Source of the DNA: Bog-473 sp963850095 | GTDB lineage: Bacteria > Actinomycetota > Acidimicrobiia > Acidimicrobiales > RAAP-2 | Direction: 5' to 3' | DNA: 64,000 bases | NCBI GenBank assembly: GCA_963850095.1 | Contig: CAWKJX010000009.1 | Span: forward strand, 264,904 to 328,903 | Position numbers and translations under genes: made by a program | In this document: in pieces, positions 1 to 7,048 of the stretch | Position numbering within the stretch: the stretch's first letter is position 1 | Layout: each line of letters opens with the position of its first letter | The notes under the pieces: generated by a model | What the model was told of the DNA's origin: nothing | What the model saw: only the letters and a program-made list of their open reading frames with translations | The model's database searches: none

Positions 1-1
1 C

Positions 2-274
2 CAGGTGCCGGGCTCGCCGTTCTTCGTGCTCATCGACGGCGCCACCGGGCGCAAGGTCGGACAGGGCGTGGCCGGAAACGTCTCCCAACTCGTCGAGCTC
101 GTGCAACGGGCGCGGTTCGACGAGGGGGCTCAACTCGCCGAGACCGGCCTGGACGGTCCGGAGCGGGAAGCGGCGGCCGACGACGTGCTGCAGGCGGCCG
201 GCATCCATCCGGGGCACCCGAGTCTGTATCCGAGAACCCTCGAGGACGTCTTCCCCGACCGACGCGCCGGATAG
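2..274 (+). CDS. Thioredoxin-like protein, C-terminal fragment (5' cut by window edge)
   Basis: The frame is open from the left edge, so only about the last 90 residues are present. It begins QVPGSPFFVLIDG, which fits the cis-proline strand of a thioredoxin/TlpA/MauD-type fold, where a G-x-P-x-x-F-V-L-I-D pattern follows the redox helix. The CxxC active site would lie upstream and cannot be seen. The stop shares one base with the GTG of the next gene (TAGTG), so the two are translationally coupled. Its place ahead of a MauE-like gene suggests a MauD-like role in disulphide handling of an exported partner; this is inferred from context. A general TlpA-like thioredoxin is the main alternative. 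Confidence 0.6.
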   Translation, partial: QVPGSPFFVLIDGATGRKVGQGVAGNVSQLVELVQRARFDEGAQLAETGLDGPEREAAADDVLQAAGIHPGHPSLYPRTLEDVFPDRRAG

Positions 275-768
275 TGGCCACCGTCCGCGCCCACGGCATC
301 ACCTCACAACTGCCCACCGGCTTCGAGGCCAAAATTTTCGTGCGCGCCGTACCCGTCGGCGTGCGCCACGCGGTGGCCCAGTTCGCCACCTTCCCCTTAC
401 CCGACGACGTCGGTGACTTCGGGAGTGGTGCCGTCAACCTGATGGGCCCCGGCGATGTCTACGCCACCCTGTTCGAATACGGCCCCGAGAGCCTGGGCAC
501 CGTCCTGTTCGCCCGACAGGGGCGCCCCGCCTCCCTGTCGCCCGGCGACTTCTCCCCCACCGTCCTGCGCCGGGGCATACCCGGCCAATCGGGGACCCAA
601 TGGTTCTTCACCGAGGCGGGTCGCCCGTTCTCCTTCTATGCGGTGTTGGGGAGTCACCTCCAGCGCACCCTGCTGGTGCCCCGGATCAACACGCTGTTGG
701 CCTCGCTCACGCTGAGTCCACCGACACCGCAGACACAGACGCCCTCGGACCGGGTGGCATGGAACTGA
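274..768 (+). CDS. Hypothetical protein in the MauE cluster
   Basis: A 164-residue protein that I do not recognise. It starts with GTG overlapping the previous stop and ends inside the first codons of the MauE-like gene, so it is part of the same tightly packed operon. No signal peptide, membrane segment or cysteine motif is evident. The sequence looks like a soluble alpha/beta protein with a proline- and threonine-rich last 20 residues. It may assist the redox or export partners around it, but nothing in the sequence proves a function. Confidence 0.6.
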   Translation: MATVRAHGITSQLPTGFEAKIFVRAVPVGVRHAVAQFATFPLPDDVGDFGSGAVNLMGPGDVYATLFEYGPESLGTVLFARQGRPASLSPGDFSPTVLRRGIPGQSGTQWFFTEAGRPFSFYAVLGSHLQRTLLVPRINTLLASLTLSPPTPQTQTPSDRVAWN

Positions 769-1352
769 TCGGGCTGTACCTGATCGGGGCGGGCCTGCTC
801 GTGGTCGCCGGCGTCGCCAAGACCCTTCGTCCCGACGACACGGCACGTGCGGTGAGCTCCCTGGTCCCGGGGAGGACTCCCCGCCCGCTGCAGTCGCTCG
901 GCTTCCTCCGCCAGTTGGTCCGGGTCTTGGCGCTCACCGAGGTCGCGGTAGGGCTGGCGGCCCTGGCCCGCACCGGTCCGGTGACGGGAGCCCTGGTGGC
1001 GTCGTCCTATGTGCTCTTCGCGTGCGTGGTGGCCTACGCCAGGTTGCGGGGCGGGCCGCTGGCGACCTGCGGCTGCTTCGGCCGGCCCGACACGCCGGCC
1101 ACGTGGCTCCACGTCGTCCTGAACCTGGCCCTGGCCCTGGCGGCTGCCGCGCTCGTGGTCGCGACGAGCTCGTCCGGCGGCGGGAGATCCATCGTCGCCG
1201 TGCTGGCCCACCAACCATGGGCCGGCGCCCCGCTCCTCTTTGCCAGTGCGGTCGGCCTGGGGCTGACCATGGTGGCGCTGTCGACCCTGCCGGTGCTCGA
1301 AGGCGCACGCCGTCGGCTGCGGCCGGACGAAACCGCAGGCGCAGCACCATGA
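759..1352 (+). CDS. MauE/DoxX-like integral membrane protein
   Basis: About 197 residues from the ATG at 759, chosen because it overlaps the previous stop and begins directly with a hydrophobic helix (MELIGLYLIGAGLLVVAGVA). Several transmembrane helices alternate with short loops. A loop carries PLATCGCFGRPDTP, a CxC motif typical of the MauE family, whose members are needed for formation of the disulphide-rich small subunit of methylamine dehydrogenase. The stop overlaps the ATG of the next gene (ATGA), so it is coupled to the cysteine-rich protein that would be its likely client. The family call rests on the helix pattern plus the CGCFG motif. Its exact electron donor and acceptor cannot be read from sequence. 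Confidence 0.75.
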   Translation: MELIGLYLIGAGLLVVAGVAKTLRPDDTARAVSSLVPGRTPRPLQSLGFLRQLVRVLALTEVAVGLAALARTGPVTGALVASSYVLFACVVAYARLRGGPLATCGCFGRPDTPATWLHVVLNLALALAAAALVVATSSSGGGRSIVAVLAHQPWAGAPLLFASAVGLGLTMVALSTLPVLEGARRRLRPDETAGAAP

Positions 1353-2749
1353 CCTTTTCGACCGCGCTCGTAGAACGCTCGGCCGCCTTCTTGGACCGCC
1401 GTCTGTCGCGCCGAAGCGTCATCAACAGATCCGCGTTCGTAGGGAGCGCCGTGGCCGTCGGCGCCGGGCTCGACCTCGCGCTGAAGCCAGGGACGGCCTA
1501 CGGAGAGATCTGCGAGTGCGGGAACGCCGGCTGTGGATGCGGCAGCACCTGCTGCTCGGGCTTCAGCGAGTTCTGTTGCGCCGTGACCGGCTACAACTAC
1601 TGCCCGACCAACACGGTCATGGGCGGCTGGTGGATGGCGGACAATTCGAGTTACTGCGGCGGCCCGCGCTACTACATGGACTGCAACGCCACCTGTTCGT
1701 GCGACAGCGGGTGCGGTGACGGGTATCCCTTCTGCGGGACCGAGTGTGACGGGACGAACTGCGGTTGCGGGGCCAACGGATGTGACTCGTACCTCACCGG
1801 ATGCCTGCAGTTCCGGTACGGGCAATGCAACCAGAACGTGGCGTGCATGGGACGCATCGTCTGCCGCGTCGTGGCCTGCGTACCACCTTGGACGGTTGAC
1901 CCGACGTGCACCACCGCGGTCGCCTTCGACAACGCGACGGCCGAGCAGAACGAGCCCTGTTGGACCCCGGCGCCGCCCACACCGCCGTGTACGTCGCCTG
2001 CCACCAACTGCCAGGTGGTCGGTATGGCACCGAGCGCCAACGGCCAGGGCTACGCCGTGCTCACTTCGTTCGGTCGGCTCTTCGCCTACGGGAACTTCCC
2101 GTCGGAAGGCGACGCCTCGGAGCTGGCGCTGGACGCGTCGATCGTGGGTGTGGTGCTGTGCCCGGGCGGCGGATACTGGTTGGCGGCGGCGGACGGTGGG
2201 CTCTTCGCCTACGGGACGGCCCCGTTCGAGGGGTCGATGGGGGGGACACCGCTCAACGCGCCAGTGGTCGCGATGGCCGCCACGCCCTCGGGCAAGGGGT
2301 ATTGGATGGCCGCGGCGGACGGCGGCATCTTCGCCTTCGGTGACGCCCCGTTCCTCGAGTCCATGGGCGGCCGCCATCTGAACGCTCCCGTGGTGGGCTT
2401 GGCCGCCACACCGTCGGGACAGGGCTATTGGCTGGTCGCCCACGACGGGGGAATCTTCGCGTTCGGGGACGCGCCGTATCTCGGCTCCATGGGGGGTCAG
2501 CAGCTCAACGCGCCGGTGGTGGCGATGGCTGCCACGCCATCGGGCAAGGGGTACTGGCTGGTCGCCGCGGACGGCGGCATCTTCGCCTTCGGCGACGCCG
2601 TGTTCGACGGCTCGACCGGCGCCATCCACCTCGACATGCCCGTCGTCGGCATGGCGGGCTTCGGCGACGACGCCGGGTACTGGCTCGTCGCCCGCGACGG
2701 GGGCATCTTCGCCTTCGGGACTGCCCCGTTCCTCGGGACGCCGGCATGA
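1349..2749 (+). CDS. Tat-exported cysteine-rich (MauA-like) domain fused to a repeat propeller
   Basis: A 466-residue protein with three parts. Residues 1-50 carry a twin-arginine signal (LSRRSVINRSAF then a hydrophobic stretch), so export in folded form is likely. Residues about 52-220 hold roughly 28 cysteines, including a PTNTVMGGWWMADNSSYC segment that resembles the tryptophan-bearing region of methylamine dehydrogenase light chains (PF02975), where two Trp become the TTQ cofactor. Residues about 225-466 are six repeats of about 42 residues with the core GYWLVAADGGIFAFG, a repeat common in Acidimicrobiia that probably forms a beta-propeller. It starts inside the stop of the MauE-like gene and is followed by a CcdA-like gene. 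Similarity to MauA is by eye only; it could equally be a structural disulphide-rich surface protein. Confidence 0.65.
   Translation: MTFSTALVERSAAFLDRRLSRRSVINRSAFVGSAVAVGAGLDLALKPGTAYGEICECGNAGCGCGSTCCSGFSEFCCAVTGYNYCPTNTVMGGWWMADNSSYCGGPRYYMDCNATCSCDSGCGDGYPFCGTECDGTNCGCGANGCDSYLTGCLQFRYGQCNQNVACMGRIVCRVVACVPPWTVDPTCTTAVAFDNATAEQNEPCWTPAPPTPPCTSPATNCQVVGMAPSANGQGYAVLTSFGRLFAYGNFPSEGDASELALDASIVGVVLCPGGGYWLAAADGGLFAYGTAPFEGSMGGTPLNAPVVAMAATPSGKGYWMAAADGGIFAFGDAPFLESMGGRHLNAPVVGLAATPSGQGYWLVAHDGGIFAFGDAPYLGSMGGQQLNAPVVAMAATPSGKGYWLVAADGGIFAFGDAVFDGSTGAIHLDMPVVGMAGFGDDAGYWLVARDGGIFAFGTAPFLGTPA
2020..2746 (+). repeat. In-frame tandem repeats encoding propeller blades
   Basis: Roughly 126-bp units, each encoding a GYW...DGGIFAFG...LNAPVV motif, repeat six times at the 3' end of the cysteine-rich gene. 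The four central units are most alike at the DNA level, with near-identical stretches such as GACGGCGGCATCTTCGCCTT. The first unit (GYAVLTSFGRLFAYG) is the most diverged. Recombination between units could change the copy number. Confidence 0.8.
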
Positions 2750-2774
2750 CCACCTTCGTGGAGGGAGAACACCC

Positions 2775-3578
2775 ATGACCGAGACCGAGGTCCTCGCCAT
2801 CGCCGCGGCGACGGTGGCCGTGGTCGCTGCCGCCCGCTCAACCTGGTCGCCCTGCGGCCTCTCCATGCTCTCGACCATCACGCCGCTGGCCGAGCGCGGC
2901 CGTGGCCACCGTTGGGGAGCCACGGCGTCCTGGTTCGTGCTGGGCAGCGTGGTGGGCGGGGCCACTCTCGGATTGTGCGTGGCGGGCCTGGCCGCCGGCA
3001 CCGGGCGACTCGGACTCCCGGCCACCACGTCGGCCGTGGTCGCCGGCGGGGCCGCCCTCATCGCGGCCGCCTCCGACGCCGGGCTCGGCCGCTTCCGCCT
3101 TCCCATCCACGGCCGCCAGGTCAACGAGCGCTGGCTCGATCGCTTCCGCCCCTGGGTCTACGGCTCGGGATTCGGCTGGCAGATCGGCACGGGCGTCACG
3201 ACGTACATCAAGACGTCGGCCGTGTACCTGATGGTGGTCCTGTGCGCGCTGACCGGCCGGCCCTGGGCCGCCCTCGCCGTGTGCACGGGGTTCGGCCTCG
3301 TCCGCGGCCTCGCCGTCTTCCTGGCCCACGGCATCACCAGCCCGGGCGCCCTGGCCGACTTCCACCGCCGCTTCATGGACCGCGGCCCCCTGGCGCTCGC
3401 CGTGGTCGTAGCCGTCGAAGTCCTGGTCGGCTCCCTCGCCGCGGGGGCGGCGCTGTCGGCCTGGGCCGCCCTCGCCGTCGTCACCATCGCCGCCGTGCTC
3501 GCCGTCACCCGCCTGGTCCGACGGGCCGGCGTCGCCGCTACACGTTCCGGTGGTTCTCGAAGCGCGCGTACTGCTTGA
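2775..3578 (+). CDS. CcdA/DsbD-like transmembrane electron carrier
   Basis: A 267-residue membrane protein with about six hydrophobic segments. Near the N-terminus it has WSPCGLSMLSTITPL, the S-P-C-G-x-x-x-L signature of the CcdA/DsbD transmembrane family that moves electrons from cytoplasmic thioredoxin across the membrane. A second cysteine lies in a later helix (VLCALTG). A strong ribosome binding site (GGAGGGAGA) precedes the ATG, 25 bp after the cysteine-rich gene, so this looks like the last gene of that operon. It would supply reducing power to the MauD-like thioredoxin and the cysteine-rich substrate; that link is inferred. Its 3' end overlaps the convergent dnaB gene by 41 bp, and an indel near the end cannot be excluded. 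Confidence 0.7.
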   Translation: MTETEVLAIAAATVAVVAAARSTWSPCGLSMLSTITPLAERGRGHRWGATASWFVLGSVVGGATLGLCVAGLAAGTGRLGLPATTSAVVAGGAALIAAASDAGLGRFRLPIHGRQVNERWLDRFRPWVYGSGFGWQIGTGVTTYIKTSAVYLMVVLCALTGRPWAALAVCTGFGLVRGLAVFLAHGITSPGALADFHRRFMDRGPLALAVVVAVEVLVGSLAAGAALSAWAALAVVTIAAVLAVTRLVRRAGVAATRSGGSRSARTA

Positions 3579-5058
3579 GGAACAGCAGGTTCGCCTTCCC
3601 CGTCGGCCCGTTACGGTGCTTGGCCACCTCGACCAGCGCGTCGTCAGCCCGGTCGATCGGCACCTCGTCGTTGTACTCCGACTCGCGGTAGATGAACATG
3701 ACGACGTCGGCGTCCTGTTCGAGCGACCCCGACTCACGCAGGTCCGACAGCTGGGGCGTCTTGTCGGTGCGTGACTCCAGGTTCCGGGACAGCTGCGACA
3801 GCGCCATCACGGGTACTTCGAGCTCGCGAGCGAGGATCTTGAGCTGGCGGCTGATATCGGCCACCTCGGTCTGGCGGTTCTCGAAGCGCCCCCGCCCCGT
3901 CATCAGCTGCAGGTAGTCGATCACCACGAGCCCCAGGTCGCCCTCGGCCTTCTTCAGCCGTCGGGCCCGGGCCCGGATGTCCATGACCGTCACGCTCGGG
4001 TTGTCGTCGATGAAGATCGGCGCCTGCGACAGCCGCGTCACGGCGGTGCCGATTTTCGCCCAGTCCTGGGTGCGGATGCGTCCGTTCTGCAGGCTTTGGC
4101 CGTTCACCTCCGCCTCCGACGCCAGCAGCCGCTGGGTCAGCTCCAGGTGGCCCATCTCCAAGGAGAACAGCAGCGCCGGCCGCTGGACGGCCATCCCGAC
4201 GTGCGCCAGCACGCCCAGGGCGAAGCTCGTCTTGCCCATCCCGGGACGGGCGCCGACGATGTTCAGCGACGACGGCTGCAGGCCTAGCAAAATCCGGTCC
4301 AGCTCGTGGTAGCCCGTCGCCACACCGGTGATCTCCGACCCGCGCTGCCCCAGCTCCTCGATGCGGTCGAGCCCCTTCATCAGGAGGTCCTGCAGCGGGT
4401 GCATGGAGTCGGCCCCGCGTCGCTCGGCCACGTTGAAGACGAGCTGCTCGGCGTCGTCCACCGCGGTCTTGACGTCCTCGGGCACCGAGTAGCCGATGTC
4501 GGCGATTTCGCCGGCCACGCCGATGAGCTTGCGCAGCAGCGAGTGCTCCTCGACGATTTGGGCGTAGTGCCGGGCGTTGGCGATCGACGGCGTGCTGGCC
4601 TGCAGCGAGATGAAGATCGACGGGTCCCCCACCTGCTCCATCAGCCCCGAGCGCTTCAGCTCATCGGTGACCGTGACGGCGTCGATGGGCTCACCCCGCT
4701 CCATGAGAATCCGGATGGCCACGAAGATGTGCCCATGCGCCGGCTTGTAGAAGTCGCCCCCCGCGCACGTCTCGATCCCGATGGAGGCGGCGTCGTTCGA
4801 CAGCAGCATGGCGCCCAGCAGCGACTGCTCCGCCTCGAGGTCGTGCGGCGGCACCCGCGCGCCCGGCGAGGGCGGGCGGAGGAGCCGCTCGGAGCGGGCG
4901 GGTGTCTTCGAAGGCGTGGACCACGGCTCCCCTACTCTGACGGCCCCGAGTCTGGGGACATAAGGACGAACTTGCTGTGGGTAACGGTCGTCCGCTTGTG
5001 GGTAACGGTGGGTGTAAGCACGCTGGGCCGTGTGGATAAGCCGTGTACGGACGACCAC
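3538..5058 (-). CDS. dnaB: Replicative DNA helicase DnaB
   Basis: DnaB unwinds DNA at the replication fork as a hexamer. The N-terminal domain starts at VPPHDLEAEQSLLGAMLLS and contains DFYKPAHGHIF. The RecA-like domain has Walker A GARPGMGKTSF, Walker B LVVIDYLQLM, and the conserved ALSQLSR and DLRESGSLEQDAD motifs. No intein is present. It ends a minus-strand cluster rpsF-ssb-rpsR-rplI-dnaB, the normal actinobacterial order. The start is uncertain. GTG at 5058 gives 506 residues but reads through a DnaA-box cluster; GTG at 4854 gives about 438 residues and begins at the conserved core. No ATG, GTG or TTG lies between them in frame. The first 50 residues of the long form look non-conserved. 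Confidence 0.95.
   Translation of the reverse strand: MVVRTRLIHTAQRAYTHRYPQADDRYPQQVRPYVPRLGAVRVGEPWSTPSKTPARSERLLRPPSPGARVPPHDLEAEQSLLGAMLLSNDAASIGIETCAGGDFYKPAHGHIFVAIRILMERGEPIDAVTVTDELKRSGLMEQVGDPSIFISLQASTPSIANARHYAQIVEEHSLLRKLIGVAGEIADIGYSVPEDVKTAVDDAEQLVFNVAERRGADSMHPLQDLLMKGLDRIEELGQRGSEITGVATGYHELDRILLGLQPSSLNIVGARPGMGKTSFALGVLAHVGMAVQRPALLFSLEMGHLELTQRLLASEAEVNGQSLQNGRIRTQDWAKIGTAVTRLSQAPIFIDDNPSVTVMDIRARARRLKKAEGDLGLVVIDYLQLMTGRGRFENRQTEVADISRQLKILARELEVPVMALSQLSRNLESRTDKTPQLSDLRESGSLEQDADVVMFIYRESEYNDEVPIDRADDALVEVAKHRNGPTGKANLLFLKQYARFENHRNV
4976..5039. promoter_or_regulatory. DnaA-box cluster at the 5' end of dnaB
   Basis: Three same-orientation boxes occur within 64 bp. TGTGGGTAA lies at 4976-4984 and again at 4997-5005 (complement TTACCCACA, one mismatch to TTATCCACA, 21 bp apart), and TGTGGATAA at 5031-5039 is a perfect consensus box in complement. 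They lie within the longest possible dnaB reading frame, which suggests that this stretch is promoter rather than coding. DnaA control of dnaB expression is the simplest reading. Confidence 0.6.
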
Positions 5059-5129
5059 CGCTCCATCATGAACACGCGGCTGTCTACAACGCGTCCGGGT
5101 CGCCGGCCGCGCCGGCTCCCGCCCGGCCT

Positions 5130-5579
5130 TCAGCCGGCGGCCTTGACCTCCACCGTCACGATCGTCACGACGTCACGGAAGAGCTCGACCGTCACCTCGA
5201 ACGAGCCCGTCTCCTTTATGTGCTCGGGCAGGACGACGTGCCGGCGGTCCACCTCGATTCCCTTGGCCGCCTTGATCGCCTCGACCACGTCGGCCGGCCC
5301 GATGGAGCCGAAGAGCCGCCCCCCGCCGGCCGCCCGGGCCGATATCGGGATCACCGCGCCGGCCAGCAGGGTGGCTTGTGCCTCGGCCGCGACCCGGTCC
5401 TGTGCCTCGCGCAGGTCGCGGCGACGCCGCATCTGCTCCGCCTGGCCCTCGACACCGTCGTTCGCCACGATGGCCCGGCCCTCGGGCAGCAGGAAGTTGC
5501 GGGCGAACCCGCCCGCCACTTTCACGATGTCACCGCGGCGGCCCACGCCGGCGACGTCGTCTCGCAGGAGCACCTTCAT
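5130..5579 (-). CDS. rplI: 50S ribosomal protein L9
   Basis: A 149-residue protein of normal L9 length. The N-terminal rRNA-binding domain begins MKVLLRDDVAGVGRRGDIV and carries the family signature GFARNFLLPEGRA; a helical linker follows (residues about 42-75), then the C-terminal domain. It binds domain V of 23S rRNA near the L1 stalk. The ATG overlaps the stop of rpsR (ATGA), so the two are translationally coupled. It lies 72 bp from the longest dnaB frame. Confidence 0.97.
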   Translation of the reverse strand: MKVLLRDDVAGVGRRGDIVKVAGGFARNFLLPEGRAIVANDGVEGQAEQMRRRRDLREAQDRVAAEAQATLLAGAVIPISARAAGGGRLFGSIGPADVVEAIKAAKGIEVDRRHVVLPEHIKETGSFEVTVELFRDVVTIVTVEVKAAG

Positions 5580-6073
5580 GCGTCCACACCCGCATCGTCC
5601 ACCACCGCGGCCGCAGCCTCGGCCTCGTCCACCAGCGCCTCGACCTCGGCCGGCACCTCCGCCGGGGCCGGGGTCGGGGTCGGCACCGTGTCTTCTTCGG
5701 GCCGGCTCCGCCGGGGCGGGAGCCCGTCGCCCGGCACCGAGTCCAGCGTCCGGTCGCCGCGGTCACCGCGATCGCGGCGCCCTCCGGGCCGCTCCGTCAC
5801 CGTCCGCTGCGTATAGGGCAGCAGCACCAGCTCACGGGCCGTCTTGATCGCCATGGCCAGCGCCCGCTGGTGCTGGGCGCAGTTGCCCGTCACCCGGCGC
5901 GAGCGGATTTTGCCGCGGTCGCTCATGTACTTGCGCAGCAGGGGTACGTCCTTGTAGTCGACCCACTCGACCTTGTCGCGGCACAGCGCGCACGGCTTCT
6001 TCTTGACCCGCCGGCCGAGGTCCTTGGGGGCCCGGCGTGCCGCCGTCCCACCGCGTTGGTTGTTACGTGCCAT
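5576..6073 (-). CDS. rpsR: 30S ribosomal protein S18 with a long acidic C-terminal extension
   Basis: Residues 1-85 are a standard S18 with two cysteine pairs that fit the zinc-binding (C+) form: KKPCALCRDK and VTGNCAQHQR. S18 sits on the platform of the 30S subunit next to S6. After residue 85 the frame continues for about 80 residues, first arginine- and aspartate-rich (RRDRGDRGDR) and then proline-, alanine- and glutamate-rich, ending VDDAGVDA. Usual S18 proteins are 75-95 residues. The stop overlaps the rplI start by 4 bp and the ATG overlaps the real ssb stop (TGATG), so the extended frame fits operon spacing and appears genuine, although an indel could have lengthened it. Confidence 0.93.
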   Translation of the reverse strand: MARNNQRGGTAARRAPKDLGRRVKKKPCALCRDKVEWVDYKDVPLLRKYMSDRGKIRSRRVTGNCAQHQRALAMAIKTARELVLLPYTQRTVTERPGGRRDRGDRGDRTLDSVPGDGLPPRRSRPEEDTVPTPTPAPAEVPAEVEALVDEAEAAAAVVDDAGVDA

Positions 6074-6601
6074 CAGAAGGGCTCCTCGTCGAATCCGTAT
6101 CCACCGCCACCACTACCGCCACCATCGGCGGGCGCCGGCTGCGGCGCCGGCTGCCGGCCACCACCACCACCGCCGCTGCTGCCACTGCCAGCCGCTACCG
6201 CTACCGCTACCGCCGCCACGGGAGTACTCCCCGGGCCCGCGTCGCTCGTTCTTGGTGACCTGCGCCGTGGCCCACCGCAGGGAAGGGCCGATCTCGTCCG
6301 CGATCACCTCGACCTTGGACCGCTTGTCGCCGTCCTGGGTCTCCCAGCTGCGCTGCTCCAGCCGGCCGTTCACGATCACCCGGGCACCCCGGGTCAACGT
6401 CTCGCTCACGTTCTCGGCCATCTCGCGCCAGCACACCACGTCGAAGAACGACGTGGCCTCCTCCCACTCCTGGGTCTGGCGGTTCTGCCAGCGCCGGTTC
6501 ACCGCCAGCCCGAAGCTGACGTTGGCCTGGCCGGTGTTGGTGAAGCGCAGCTCGGGGTCCCGGGTGATGTTCCCCACCAAGGTCACGCTGTTGTCTGGCA
6601 T
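6073..6601 (-). CDS. ssb: Single-stranded DNA-binding protein, broken by a frameshift
   Basis: The OB-fold (residues 1-115) is intact: MPDNSVTLVGNITRDPELRF, then SFFDVVCWREMAENV and RVIVNGRLEQRSW. The original frame then runs into an unlikely Trp/Arg-rich tail (QQRRWWWWPAAG) and stops at 6113. One base later in phase, the same DNA encodes a Gly-rich linker, a PAPQPAPAD spacer and the diagnostic SSB tail GYGFDEEPF, ending at 6073 exactly one base into the rpsR start. The switch lies in the Gly/Ser repeat at about 6180-6215 and behaves as one extra base. The acidic tip is needed for partner binding, so a true loss would be severe; an assembly error is more likely. Confidence 0.9.
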
Positions 6602-6639
6602 CTCAGCTCATGCTCCTCGTCCTCGTCCTCGTCCTCTGT

Positions 6640-6966
6640 TCAGCTCGCCGCCGGCGCGGCCGCGACGGCGCCATCGGGCATGCGTACCACCTTGTGCCGC
6701 ACGACCTCGTCGGCCAGGCCGAGCATGCGGTCGAGGGCGGCCACCGTCTCGGGCTCACCGGTGAACTCGACCACGACGTAGTACCCCTCGCGCTTGTGGT
6801 TCACCTCGTAGGCGAAGGTGCGCTTCCCCCAACGGTCGATGGCACCGGGGTTGCCCCCGTTGCTGCGGATCACCTCGAGCGCGTGGTCGAGCACGCCCTG
6901 GATCACGCTTGGCTCCGTGGTGGCCTCGAAGATGGCCATGACTTCGTAAGGCCGCATATGCGGCAT
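6640..6966 (-). CDS. rpsF: 30S ribosomal protein S6
   Basis: A 108-residue S6 with the ferredoxin-like fold: MRPYEVMAIFEATTEP, IDRWGKRTFAYEVNHKREGYY and the DEVVRHKVVRM strand. It pairs with S18 on the small subunit. Two in-frame ATGs exist at 6966 and 6957; the shorter matches the usual S6 start, while GGAGGGAGG just upstream can serve either. It is the first gene of the rpsF-ssb-rpsR-rplI-dnaB run, so the promoter should lie between it and panB. Confidence 0.96.
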   Translation of the reverse strand: MPHMRPYEVMAIFEATTEPSVIQGVLDHALEVIRSNGGNPGAIDRWGKRTFAYEVNHKREGYYVVVEFTGEPETVAALDRMLGLADEVVRHKVVRMPDGAVAAAPAAS

Positions 6967-7048
6967 ACCTCCCTCCGGACCGGCACGGGGTGCCGGGCTC
7001 CTGGCGGTCAGGAGCAGGGTCGACTGGAACGAGCCATGCTAGCCGTCC

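Noticed and set aside
1034..3124. Long minus-strand open frame of nearly 700 residues opposite the MauE and propeller genes
   Set aside because: It mirrors the codons of the plus-strand repeats, is rich in Arg, His, Gly and Pro without motifs, and has no plausible start signal. High GC explains the openness.
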